Shown here: positions 17,082 through 24,413 of the stretch, in pieces
Layout of the letters: each line of letters opens with the position of its first letter
Numbering within the stretch: the first letter of the stretch is position 1
DNA from: Actinoplanes subtropicus
GTDB taxonomy: Bacteria > Actinomycetota > Actinomycetes > Mycobacteriales > Micromonosporaceae
Direction: 5' to 3'
NCBI RefSeq assembly: GCF_000721705.1
Contig: NZ_JOJL01000033.1
Location: 22,956-86,955, forward strand
Length of the DNA: 64,000 bases
Made by a program: the position numbers and the translations under genes
The notes under the pieces: model-generated
Databases searched by the model: none
What the model saw: only the letters and a program-made list of their open reading frames with translations
What the model was told of the DNA's origin: nothing

Positions 17082-17663
17082 TCAGCGCTTGCGGCCGGGA
17101 ACCAGTCCATCCAGGTCGAGCTCGATCGCGAACGGCTTCGTGGTGTGCAACTCGTGGCGGTGGATTCCGGTCGCCACGTACGACCGAGTGGGATCGTCGA
17201 GCTCGTAAGCGTGGATTACGGGTGATCCGTCCTCATTCTCGATGCGCCAGTAATTCGGGATGCCGGCCTCCGCGTACTTCCGCACCTTGACGTTGCGGTC
17301 ACGGTGCGCCGACTCCGGCGAGACCACTTCCACGATCAGAAGGGTCTCTTCCGGTGTGTAAAAGGTGCGGGAAGGATCGTAGGGCGCTTTTGCGGCCAGG
17401 AGATCGGGCTCGGGGCGATTCCATTTGTCGAGTCGGATGGTGATCTCTCGGTCGACCTCGATGCCTGCTGGTGCCTGGTCCGTCAGGGAGTTGACCAGCG
17501 CGGTGATCATCCGGGCGTGCCAGACCTGCTGGGGGGACATCATGAAGACGAGGGCTCCATCGATCAGCTCGGTGTGACGTGGCGCTTCGGGAAGGTGGTC
17601 GAGGTCGTCGGAGTGCCAGCCCTCCGGGCGAGGCGGCCGCATCCACTCGGGCACCGCAGTCAT
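17082..17663 (-). CDS. Uma2-family (DUF820) putative endonuclease
   Basis: 193 residues of the PD-(D/E)XK-like Uma2 family. The block EPDLLAA, then TLLIVEVVSPES, HRDRNVKVRKYAEAGIPNYW and IENED carries the predicted catalytic Asp, Glu and Lys. Such genes are abundant in cyanobacteria and actinomycetes and their targets are unknown. The start at 17663 lies six bases after TACGGT. It ends 14 bases from the toxin-antitoxin relic, facing it. Confidence 0.88.
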   Translation of the reverse strand: MTAVPEWMRPPRPEGWHSDDLDHLPEAPRHTELIDGALVFMMSPQQVWHARMITALVNSLTDQAPAGIEVDREITIRLDKWNRPEPDLLAAKAPYDPSRTFYTPEETLLIVEVVSPESAHRDRNVKVRKYAEAGIPNYWRIENEDGSPVIHAYELDDPTRSYVATGIHRHELHTTKPFAIELDLDGLVPGRKR

Positions 17664-17669
17664 GCCGTC

Positions 17670-17675
17670 ACCGTA
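17670..17675 (-). promoter_or_regulatory. -10 element for the Uma2 gene, leaderless start
   Basis: On the minus strand TACGGT is followed by six bases and ATG 17663. Confidence 0.45.
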
Positions 17676-17731
17676 GCATTCGGTAACGGGTGGCTGGCCT
17701 TTGCCGATATCGATCTCACGAGGGAAATGCG

Positions 17732-18187
17732 ATGACTGTGGTGGTCGCACCGGAACGGCCGGCGGCGGCGCGGCCGGGGATCTTCCTGGCTGGCGGGATC
17801 AGTGGGGTGGGTGACTGGCAGCGGCGGGCGATCGAGCACCTGCGAGACGCGTGGCCGACCGTCTACAACCCCCGCCGTGAGATCTTCCCCATGAGTGACG
17901 ACGGCGAGGGCGCCCGGCAGATCCGCTGGGAGTTCGAGCAGCTCGCGGCGGCCGACGCGATCCTCTTCTGGTTCTCGTTCGAGACTACGCAACCGATCGT
18001 GCTGTACGAGTTGGGCCGGTGGGCCGCCTCGGCCAAGCCGCTCGCGGTCGGCGCCGATCCGGGCTACGAGCGCCGATTCGACGTCGTGCAGCAGCTCGCG
18101 CTCGCCCGGCCCGGCCTGACCGTCCACGCCGACCTGGCGTCGACCTGCGCCGCCGCCAATAAGCTGGCTCAGAGCGCGCGCTCGTAG
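17732..18187 (+). CDS. Nucleoside 2-deoxyribosyltransferase-like protein
   Basis: 151 residues with the Rossmann-like fold of this family. IFLAGGISGVGDWQRRAI forms the first strand and loop, NPRREIFP and WEFEQLAAADAILFWFSFE the central strands, and ETTQPIVLYELGRWA carries the family's catalytic glutamate (near Glu98). It may transfer deoxyribose between bases or hydrolyse nucleosides; many homologues are uncharacterised. AGGGA lies six bases before the start. The end overlaps the convergent GNAT gene by 19 bases. Confidence 0.8.
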   Translation: MTVVVAPERPAAARPGIFLAGGISGVGDWQRRAIEHLRDAWPTVYNPRREIFPMSDDGEGARQIRWEFEQLAAADAILFWFSFETTQPIVLYELGRWAASAKPLAVGADPGYERRFDVVQQLALARPGLTVHADLASTCAAANKLAQSARS

Positions 18188-18624
18188 CAGAGCGACAAGT
18201 CCGACCCGACGTAGGCGCCGTAGAGGGGGATGGGCCGGTAGCCCTCCCGCTCGTAGAAGCGGATCGCGTCCGGCTGGGCCGGCCCCGTCTCCAGGCGGAG
18301 CGTGGTCCAGCCGCGGGCGCGGGCCTTCTCCTCCAAGCCGCGCAGCAGGGCCGCGGCCACGCCGGAGCCGCGGCTCGCCGGTTCGACGTACATGCGCTTG
18401 ACCTCGGCGCACCGGCCGTCGAGCCGGCGGAGGGCGGCGCAGCCGATGGCCCGGCCCGAGGCGGTCACCGCGACCAGGAAGACGTCGATGTCCGCGGCCG
18501 AGGGGGTGGCGCCCGGCTCGTGGTCGTCGCTGCCGTAGCGCGCGTCCAACTCGACGCGCTGGGCCGTCCGCAGGGCCTCGCCGGCCGCGTCGTCCCAGGC
18601 GCGTTCCTCGATCGTCCAGGTCAT
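18169..18624 (-). CDS. GNAT-family N-acetyltransferase
   Basis: 151 residues. The acetyl-CoA binding loop is in VEPASRGSGVAAALLRGLEE, after the strand CAEVKRMYV, followed by ARGWTTLRLETG and AIRFYEREGYRPI. The substrate is unknown. The start at 18624 is fixed by AAGGAGG six bases upstream. Its promoter region is shared with a divergent tetR gene and holds two palindromes, so the TetR protein probably controls it. Confidence 0.9.
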   Translation of the reverse strand: MTWTIEERAWDDAAGEALRTAQRVELDARYGSDDHEPGATPSAADIDVFLVAVTASGRAIGCAALRRLDGRCAEVKRMYVEPASRGSGVAAALLRGLEEKARARGWTTLRLETGPAQPDAIRFYEREGYRPIPLYGAYVGSDLSLCYERAL

Positions 18625-18640
18625 CGGGCGCCTCCTTGTC

Positions 18641-18669
18641 GTAACGAGCGTTACGGTAACATCCGTTAC
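18641..18669. promoter_or_regulatory. Two palindromes between GNAT and tetR, candidate TetR operators
   Basis: GTAACGAGCGTTAC (18641-18654, six-base arms) and GTAACATCCGTTAC (18656-18669, five-base arms) share the GTAAC...GTTAC frame, with centres 15 bases apart. They lie between divergent starts at 18624 and 18690, the normal place for a TetR autoregulatory operator. Confidence 0.65.
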
Positions 18670-18689
18670 GGATACGGAAGGGGAGACGC

Positions 18690-19280
18690 GTGTCACGGAC
18701 GGCGGACCGGCCCGCTCAGGAGGAGGCGCTCTCCCGGGCGGTCTGGGAGGTCCTGGCCCACCAGGGCCTGGAACGGCTCACGGTGCGCGCGGTGGCGGCC
18801 GCGGCCGGGTGCACGACCGGGCTGGTCATGCACCGCTTCCCGAACCGCCGGGCGCTGCTGCGGCACGCCCGCGAACTGCTGCACGAGACCTCGCGCCGCC
18901 GCGTCGAGGCGCTCGAGGCGGCGGCCGGCTCGCCGCGAGAGGCGCTGCGGGCGGTGCTCCGGCAGGGCCTCGCGATCGACCGGGAGGCGATCAACGGGAG
19001 CGTGGTGTGGATCGGCTTCCTCGCCGCCGCGTTCGCCGACGACGAGCTGATCGAGATCCACCGGCGTAACAACCGGCTGTGGCGCGAACGCCTGGAACGC
19101 CTGGTCGGCGCGGCCGCCCCGGAGTGGCCGGCCGCGCGGGTGGCCACGGTGGCGCTGGCCCTGAGCGCCATGGTCGAGGGCGCGGCGGCCTTCGCGGCGG
19201 CCGACCCGGCGGCGTACCCGGCCGCGGCCCAGGAGCGGATGCTGGACGCCGCCCTGGGCTCCCACGGCCTGGCCGCCTGA
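18690..19280 (+). CDS. TetR-family transcriptional regulator
   Basis: 196 residues. The N-terminal helix-turn-helix is LERLTVRAVAAAAGCTTGLVMHRFPNRRALLRHA (with the usual TGLVMHRF recognition segment). The C-terminal domain is Ala-rich and ligand-binding. The GTG start has AGGGGAG a few bases upstream. It is divergent from a GNAT acetyltransferase with paired operators between, so autoregulation and control of the acetyltransferase are likely. The ligand is unknown. Confidence 0.9.
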   Translation: MSRTADRPAQEEALSRAVWEVLAHQGLERLTVRAVAAAAGCTTGLVMHRFPNRRALLRHARELLHETSRRRVEALEAAAGSPREALRAVLRQGLAIDREAINGSVVWIGFLAAAFADDELIEIHRRNNRLWRERLERLVGAAAPEWPAARVATVALALSAMVEGAAAFAAADPAAYPAAAQERMLDAALGSHGLAA

Positions 19281-19281
19281 C

Positions 19282-19770
19282 TCAGAGAGCGGCCGCCACC
19301 TGCTCGAGGGCGTCGTACGACTCCTGCATGCCCGACTCCATGCCCGAGTTGATGACCATGTCGCGGATCGCCCCGTCCGGGTACTCGCAGAGCGCCTCCA
19401 GGTACGTCCGCCCGTCCTTCTCGGTCAGGGTCACCGTAACCAGGCCGGCGGTGCCGTCGGGATCGGGCACGCCCTCGAAGGCCTCGGTGTTGACCAGCCG
19501 GGACGGGGCGTCGACCGCGCGGAACTCGCCGTGGAAGGCGACCTCGAAGCCGGCGTTCGCGGTCATCACGTACCGCCACTGCCCACCGACCCGCAGGTCG
19601 ACCACGACGCTGGTGACCGTGCCCTTCTTTCCGGCCCACCAGCGCTTGATGAGCTCGGGCTCGGTGTAGGCGCGCCACACGTTCGCGCGCGGCGCGGCGA
19701 ACTCGCGGGTGATCAGGATCTGGTTGTCGGCCGGCAGGGTCACCTTGGCCGTGCCACTAGTCGTCGTCAT
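19282..19770 (-). CDS. SRPBCC (AHSA1-type) ligand-binding domain protein
   Basis: 162 residues with the START/Bet v1-like signature ITREFAAPRANVWRAYTEPELIKRWWAG near the N-terminus, then GGQWRYVM and AFHGEFRAV. The hydrophobic cavity probably binds a small lipid-like molecule; the function is otherwise unknown. Its start overlaps the end of the arsR gene by 14 bases. ArsR-SRPBCC pairs are very common and are regulated as a unit. Confidence 0.9.
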   Translation of the reverse strand: MTTTSGTAKVTLPADNQILITREFAAPRANVWRAYTEPELIKRWWAGKKGTVTSVVVDLRVGGQWRYVMTANAGFEVAFHGEFRAVDAPSRLVNTEAFEGVPDPDGTAGLVTVTLTEKDGRTYLEALCEYPDGAIRDMVINSGMESGMQESYDALEQVAAAL

Positions 19771-20104
19771 CGGAATCCTCCTCGTCCATCTCGGTCAGGA
19801 CGTCGTCCATCAGGTCGAAACGGTCGTTCCACAGCTGCTCGTACCGGCTCAGCCAAGCGTGCAGGGGGCGCAGTGGCGCGGGGTTCAGCCGATACAGCCG
19901 CTGGCGGCCCTCGTCGCGGACGCGGACCAGGTCGACCTCGCGCAGGACGCGCAGGTGCTTGGAGACCTGGGGCTGGGCCAGGCCGAGCTGGGCGACCAGG
20001 TCGTTGACCGGGCGCTCGCCCTGGGCCAGCAGGTCGAGGATCTGCCGGCGCCGGGGCTCGGCCACCGCGTTGAACGCATCCGTCGTCGTTGCCGCTCGTG
20101 CCAT
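19757..20104 (-). CDS. ArsR-family winged-helix repressor
   Basis: 115 residues. The winged helix includes EPRRRQILDLLAQGERPVN, LAQPQVSKHLRVLREVDLVRV and the wing DEGRQRLYRL. No cysteine metal site is visible, so it belongs to the metal-independent group paired with SRPBCC proteins. Its very acidic end (EMDEEDSDDDD) is notable. It starts at 20104, six bases after a perfect TATGAT. Confidence 0.93.
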   Translation of the reverse strand: MARAATTTDAFNAVAEPRRRQILDLLAQGERPVNDLVAQLGLAQPQVSKHLRVLREVDLVRVRDEGRQRLYRLNPAPLRPLHAWLSRYEQLWNDRFDLMDDVLTEMDEEDSDDDD

Positions 20105-20110
20105 GACCGA

Positions 20111-20138
20111 ATCATATACCCATAAGGGAATACGTCAA
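20111..20138 (-). promoter_or_regulatory. Strong promoter of arsR with an operator in its spacer
   Basis: On the minus strand TTGACG (20133-20138), a 16-base spacer and TATGAT (20111-20116) precede the ATG by six bases. The spacer and -10 carry the near-palindrome TATACCC-ATAA-GGGAATA (plus strand, 20115-20132), one mismatch. ArsR bound there would block polymerase, which predicts autorepression of the arsR-SRPBCC pair. Confidence 0.7.
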
Positions 20139-20141
20139 GGG

Positions 20142-20606
20142 CTACGCGTCGTCGGCGATCGCGTTCAGGGCCTTGGCCAGCGAGGGCAGATCGAGGTCGC
20201 CGAGGTGGTCGAAGATGCGGCGGCGGACGCTGGCCAGGTGGGTCGGCCAGGCCTCCCGCAGGCGGGCCAGGCCCTTCTCGGTGAGCTCGGCGTTCCAGCC
20301 GCGGGCGTCGTTCGGGCACTTGGTGCGCTTCAGGTGGCCGTGCGCCTCCAGCTTGGCCGCCAGTCGGGTCATGCCGCTCAGCGACATGTCGCAGGCCTGG
20401 GCCAGCTCACTCATCCGCATGCGGCCGCAGCGCGACTCGGACAGGTGCCGGAGCACGCTGTACTCGCTGGCGGTCATCCGCTGGCCGCGCTCGAGATCGT
20501 GGTTGAGCGACCGGGGCAGCACCAGCATCAGCCGGCCGAGGGCGCGCATCACCGCCTCCTCTTCCGTGGTCAGCGGGCGGACCTCGTCGGGTGTGGTGGC
20601 GGCCAT
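20142..20606 (-). CDS. MarR-family transcriptional regulator
   Basis: 154 residues with winged helix elements MTASEYSVLRHLSES, MRMSELAQACDMSLSGMTRL and AKLEAHGHLKR, followed by a C-terminal dimerisation helix. The start at 20606 follows TAGGAT by seven bases. It is encoded alone, divergent from a G5-domain protein gene about 120 bases away, and just behind the arsR promoter. Target and ligand are unknown. Confidence 0.88.
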   Translation of the reverse strand: MAATTPDEVRPLTTEEEAVMRALGRLMLVLPRSLNHDLERGQRMTASEYSVLRHLSESRCGRMRMSELAQACDMSLSGMTRLAAKLEAHGHLKRTKCPNDARGWNAELTEKGLARLREAWPTHLASVRRRIFDHLGDLDLPSLAKALNAIADDA

Positions 20607-20613
20607 GGCATCG

Positions 20614-20619
20614 ATCCTA
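20614..20619 (-). promoter_or_regulatory. -10 element for the MarR gene, leaderless start
   Basis: On the minus strand TAGGAT is followed by seven bases and ATG 20606. Confidence 0.45.
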
Positions 20620-20724
20620 CGGCTCGGCCACCGCACCATTTATTTGACGCAACAACAAGATGAAGATCGGCTCGCCCGCCGGGAGTGGGTACTTGCATCC
20701 GGCCCCTCGCGCTTGTCCAATGCT

Positions 20725-21513
20725 GTGGTGCAAAACCAGACAACTAGTGACTCATGGCAGCAACTGCTCGAAATGCCACGAAAGTCTTGGTGGGCGAGGC
20801 TGCCGTTCGGGGTGCGGATGGCGGCCGGCGCCAGTGCAGTGCTGGTCGTGGTGGGTGCCGGGGTGGCCGGGGTGATGACCATGGTCGGCGGCGACGGCCG
20901 GCCCGCGCCGCGGATCGTCACCGAGGTGAATCAGGCGGCGCCGGCGGTCCCGGTGCCGGTACCGGTCGAGAAGCCGCGTCTCCAGCCTGTGCCGAAAAAT
21001 GACGGTAAGGCGGACATCCGGGTGCATCGCGCGCGGCCCAAGCGCGTGGTCCCCGGTGTCACGCCGTCGGCCGTCGCCAGCGTCCCCACCGGACCGGTGC
21101 AAACCACCCAAACCCAGATCGAAACCAAAGAGATTCCGTACGAGACGAGAACGGTCCCCGATCCCGCCCTCCCGCGCGGCGCCGAACGGGTGGAAGCGCC
21201 CGGCGTCAACGGCGTGGAGACCCTCCGCTACCTGGTGACTCTCACGAACGGCCGGCCGACCGCCCGCAAGCTGATCGACGCGGTCGTCACCCGCCAGCCC
21301 CAGCACCAGGTGGTCGCCCTCGGCACCCAGAGTCCCGATCTCGGCACCCGTCGCCCGATGCGCGACTGCGGCGGGACCCTCGACTTCTGTGGCTCGCTCG
21401 GCCGCCGGGCGGTCTGCCCGGACCAGGGTCGCCCGGAGGATGTCTCGATCCCGCTGCCGGATCTCGTCGTGGACTCCGGCGACCTCGGCTATCTGGAAGG
21501 ACTGGCCTGCTGA
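20725..21513 (+). CDS. Membrane-anchored G5-domain protein
   Basis: About 262 residues. A single hydrophobic helix (VRMAAGASAVLVVVGAGVAG) near residues 33-52 anchors or exports the protein. A Pro/Val-rich and basic linker leads to a G5 domain (TKEIPYETRTVPDPALPRG to DAVVTRQPQHQVVALG). G5 domains bind cell-wall or glycan ligands and occur in Rpf-like proteins; no lytic domain is present here. The C-terminal part has four to five cysteines (DCGGTLDFC, VCPD, LAC), suggesting disulphides. Start codon is uncertain: GTG 20725/20728 or ATG 20773. Confidence 0.8.
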   Translation: MVQNQTTSDSWQQLLEMPRKSWWARLPFGVRMAAGASAVLVVVGAGVAGVMTMVGGDGRPAPRIVTEVNQAAPAVPVPVPVEKPRLQPVPKNDGKADIRVHRARPKRVVPGVTPSAVASVPTGPVQTTQTQIETKEIPYETRTVPDPALPRGAERVEAPGVNGVETLRYLVTLTNGRPTARKLIDAVVTRQPQHQVVALGTQSPDLGTRRPMRDCGGTLDFCGSLGRRAVCPDQGRPEDVSIPLPDLVVDSGDLGYLEGLAC

Positions 21514-21539
21514 CCGGCGCAGGAGGAAGACTGGAAGCC

Positions 21540-22373
21540 GTGCCGCTGACCGATGCCCGCCTGATCGAGGTCGCCGAGCGCGTCGCCGAGGTGCCCGGCG
21601 TCGTCGGGATCGTGCTCGGCGGCAGCCGGGCCCGGGGTGCGCACGCGCCCGATTCGGATACCGATGTCGGCCTCTACTACCGCTCCCCGCTCGACGTCGA
21701 CGGGCTCGACCGGCTGGCCAAGTCGATCGCCGGCCCGGCCGCGATGGTCACCGCGCCGGGCGGCTGGGGCCCCTGGGTCGACGGCGGCGGCTGGCTGAAG
21801 ATCGACGGGAACGCGGTGGACTGGATCTACCGGGATCTCGACCGGGTGCAGGCCGTCTGGGCCGACGCCGAGCGCGGCCGGTTCGGGTTCCACGTGCAGA
21901 GCGGCCATCCGCTGGGCTTCCCCGATTTCGCGTATGTCGGTGAGCTCGCCCTCAGCCGCATTCTGGTCGACCACACCGGCGAGCTCACCGAGGCGCAGTC
22001 CCGGATGCGGGAGTATCCGCCGAAACTCGCCGAGGCACTGGTCGCCGCCCTCTGGGAGGCCGACTTCCTGATCGCCGTGGCCCGGAAGGCGGTCTCCCGC
22101 GCGGACAGCGCCTACGTCGCCGGCTGCCTGTTCCGGGTGATCGGGGTGTGCGCGCACGCCCTGCACGGCGCCGCCCGGGAGTGGCTGATCAACGAGAAGG
22201 GCGCGGTCGCCGCGGCCGCCGCCCTGCCCGGCGCGCCGGATCGGTTCCGCGAGCGGGTCGACCAGGCGTTCGGCAGCCTCGACGGGGACCCGCTGCGCCT
22301 GACCGCGGCCATCGACACCGCCGCCGATCTCGTGCTCGACACCGCCGACGCCTGCGCCATGATGATCAGGTGA
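21540..22373 (+). CDS. Nucleotidyltransferase-fold protein (MNT/kanamycin-transferase type)
   Basis: 277 residues. The N-terminal polymerase-beta-like core has GGSRARGAHAPDSDTDVGLYY, containing the GS motif and the two catalytic aspartates, then a third acidic strand near DWIYRDLDRV. The C-terminal half is helical. It may nucleotidylate a small molecule such as an aminoglycoside, or a protein; no specificity is visible. The stop overlaps the GTG of the peptidase E gene (GTGA), so the two are cotranslated. Confidence 0.82.
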   Translation: MPLTDARLIEVAERVAEVPGVVGIVLGGSRARGAHAPDSDTDVGLYYRSPLDVDGLDRLAKSIAGPAAMVTAPGGWGPWVDGGGWLKIDGNAVDWIYRDLDRVQAVWADAERGRFGFHVQSGHPLGFPDFAYVGELALSRILVDHTGELTEAQSRMREYPPKLAEALVAALWEADFLIAVARKAVSRADSAYVAGCLFRVIGVCAHALHGAAREWLINEKGAVAAAAALPGAPDRFRERVDQAFGSLDGDPLRLTAAIDTAADLVLDTADACAMMIR

Positions 22374-23110
22374 CTGCCGACGCACCCACGATCCTCGCCA
22401 CCAGCGCCGGTTTCCGGCGTGGCCCCCGCGGCCCGTACGACGTCCAAGCCGGACCGATCCACCGGTTCGCCGCCGCGCTGGCCCACGCCGCGAACCCCCG
22501 GATCTGCGTGCTCACCCAGGCCACGGGCGACCCGCAGACCTTGATCGGCGCCTGTTACTCGGCATTCGCGGGCACCGAGTTCCGGCCGTCGCATCTCGCC
22601 CTGTTCCCCATGCCGAATATTTCCGATATCAGGGCACATCTGCTGGCCCAGGACATCATCTGGGTCGAGGGCGGCAGCGTGGCCAACCTGTGCGCGGTCT
22701 GGCGGGCGCACGGCCTCGAGACGATCCTGCACGAGGCCTGGCAGTCCGGGGTCGTGCTCGGCGGCATCTCGGCCGGCTCGATCTGCTGGCATCAGGGCGG
22801 CAGCACCGACAGCTACGGGCCAGAACTGCGCGGGTTCACCGACGGGCTGGGCTGGCTCCCGTACAGCAATGGTGTGCACTACGACGCCGAGCCGCAGCGC
22901 CGGCCGAAGATGCACGAGCTGATCGCGGCCGGCACGCTCGGCGACGGCTACGCCACCGACGACGGCGCCGGCCTGGTCTACCGCGGCACCGAGCTGCACG
23001 AGGTGGTGGCCGACCGGGCGGGCCCGCGCGGGTACGAGCTGAAGCGGGCAGCGGACGGTTCGGTGGTGGAGACGCCGCTGCCCACCCGGGTCCTCAGCTA
23101 CGACGCGTAG
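22370..23110 (+). CDS. Peptidase E-like serine peptidase (S51)
   Basis: 246 residues of the class I glutamine-amidotransferase-like fold. The nucleophile is Ser134 in GGISAGSICW, and VEGGSVANL forms the oxyanion-side loop. PepE-type enzymes cleave Asp-X dipeptides; cyanophycinase-like activity is another possibility. It is translationally coupled to the nucleotidyltransferase gene. The last 13 bases overlap the convergent PH-domain gene. Confidence 0.88.
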   Translation: MTADAPTILATSAGFRRGPRGPYDVQAGPIHRFAAALAHAANPRICVLTQATGDPQTLIGACYSAFAGTEFRPSHLALFPMPNISDIRAHLLAQDIIWVEGGSVANLCAVWRAHGLETILHEAWQSGVVLGGISAGSICWHQGGSTDSYGPELRGFTDGLGWLPYSNGVHYDAEPQRRPKMHELIAAGTLGDGYATDDGAGLVYRGTELHEVVADRAGPRGYELKRAADGSVVETPLPTRVLSYDA

Positions 23111-23460
23111 TGCAGGATCACGTTGTGCACGTGCTGGGTCTTCTCCACCCCGCGGAACTCGACCTCGTGCTGATGCGTGCCGACGGTGATGACGATGGTG
23201 CCGGAGGAGAAGAACTCCCCGGCCCAGCTCTTGTTGCTCACGACGCTGACGGCGCTGACCTTCGAGTACGGAATGCTCGTGATCGCGACGCGCTTACCGA
23301 CGAAGGACTTGTCCTGGATGATGATGCGCCGGTTGGTCAGCCCGATGAAGCCGGTGCCGGCCCCGATCGCGTCGTAGACGGCGATGATCGTCTCGCCGTC
23401 CAGCAGGCCGCTCTCGATCTGCTGGAGCTGGCCTTTGTTGTCGTAGATGGGGTCGCTCAT
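23098..23460 (-). CDS. PH-domain (bacterial PH) cytoplasmic protein
   Basis: 120 residues, no membrane segment. The sequence GFIGLTNRRIIIQDKSFVGKRVAITSIPYSKVSAVSVV is typical of small bacterial PH domains, with alternating strands and a C-terminal helix (QHVHNVIL). Members often report as stress or membrane-associated proteins, but function is unknown. It overlaps the end of the peptidase E gene by 13 bases. Confidence 0.85.
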   Translation of the reverse strand: MSDPIYDNKGQLQQIESGLLDGETIIAVYDAIGAGTGFIGLTNRRIIIQDKSFVGKRVAITSIPYSKVSAVSVVSNKSWAGEFFSSGTIVITVGTHQHEVEFRGVEKTQHVHNVILHYAS

Positions 23461-23483
23461 AGAGCGAGCCTAGCGAGCCGCCT

Positions 23484-23807
23484 CTATGGCGTCGGCTGCG
23501 TCGCCCCGACCACCGTCCGGTAGAAGTCCTCGATCCGGGCGGCCAGGGTGACCTCACCGTCCGTGATGGCGTCGCCGTCGCGGGAGCCCAGACAGATCTG
23601 TGTGTGACCGTCGAGTCGCCGGATGCTGGGGCGAATGTGCAGTGTGTCCGCCGCCACCTTGATCCGTTCCGTCAATGCGGCATGCTGACTCTCGTCGCAT
23701 GCCAACTCTCGTTTGAGCTGAACGCCGTCGCGCGTCCAGCCGGACAGCAGAGCAAGTGCGTCGCTCAGATAGTCGGTCCCGTTGGCCCGACGTCTTCTGG
23801 CCCGCAT
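23484..23807 (-). CDS. Divergent pterin-4a-carbinolamine dehydratase homologue
   Basis: 107 residues starting MRARRRRANGTDYLSD, behind AGGGGG. The pattern LSGWTRDGVQLKREL, then RIKVAADTLHIRPSIRRLDGHTQICLGS and DGDAITDGEVTLAARIEDFY, follows the fold order of this dehydratase family, but the usual HHP catalytic motif is replaced by HIRP. Classical family members dehydrate 4a-hydroxytetrahydropterin or act as dimerisation cofactors. Loss of the histidine pair suggests an altered or non-catalytic role. Assignment is moderately confident. Confidence 0.6.
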   Translation of the reverse strand: MRARRRRANGTDYLSDALALLSGWTRDGVQLKRELACDESQHAALTERIKVAADTLHIRPSIRRLDGHTQICLGSRDGDAITDGEVTLAARIEDFYRTVVGATQPTP

Positions 23808-23990
23808 CGCCGCACCCCCTAGGCGTCGTTGCCGGCTTGTGGCCAAACTGTCGCCGTGTCGTCATGGTCGGTGCCCACAGTCTTGTCTTCTACGACAACC
23901 ATGTCCACGCCCACATATACGTGTTTGCGTGACGATCGGGACGGCTTGGACAAACCTCAACGGTCAACTTTTGTGGGAAGCTCTGATCTC

Positions 23991-24413
23991 ATGGCGGGGG
24001 AACAGCACGTCAGCGCCGTGAAGTCACGCAAGGTAATCGTGGCGGCGGCGATTATCACCGACGGTCGCGTGCTGGCCTGCGAGCGGTCGGCGCCGCCCGA
24101 GGTGGCCGGCCGGTGGGAGTTTCCCGGCGGCAAGGTGGAGCCGGGCGAGACCGACCAGCAGGCGCTCGCCCGGGAGTGCGTGGAGGAGCTCGGCGTACGC
24201 GTGGAAGTCGGCGCCCGGATCGGCCCGGACGTGTCGCTCGCCCACGGCCGCGCGGTCCTGCGCGTCTTTGCCGTACGGCTGCTGGACGGCGACGAGCCGC
24301 GCGCCCTCGAGCACGCCGCCATGCGCTGGCTGTCCGTGGACGAGCTGGACACCGTGCACTGGCTGCCCGCGGACAAGCCGATCGTCGCCGCCCTGCCGCC
24401 GCTACTCGCCTGA
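23991..24413 (+). CDS. MutT-like Nudix hydrolase
   Basis: 140 residues. The complete Nudix box GKVEPGETDQQALARECVEELGV (residues 47-69) with RE and EE metal ligands lies in the middle. Upstream AAAIITDGRVLACERS and downstream RWLSVDELDTVHWLPADKPI match MutT-type (d)NTP pyrophosphohydrolases that clear 8-oxo-dGTP. ATG 23991 is chosen; GTG 24018 is an alternative. The preceding 180 bases hold no convincing gene. The last 12 bases overlap the convergent acyl-CoA ligase gene. Confidence 0.92.
   Translation: MAGEQHVSAVKSRKVIVAAAIITDGRVLACERSAPPEVAGRWEFPGGKVEPGETDQQALARECVEELGVRVEVGARIGPDVSLAHGRAVLRVFAVRLLDGDEPRALEHAAMRWLSVDELDTVHWLPADKPIVAALPPLLA

Noticed and set aside
21540..23110. MNT/HEPN-type toxin-antitoxin pair at the nucleotidyltransferase gene
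   Set aside because: The coupled partner is a peptidase E-like serine peptidase, not a HEPN protein, and the nucleotidyltransferase is too long for an MNT antitoxin.
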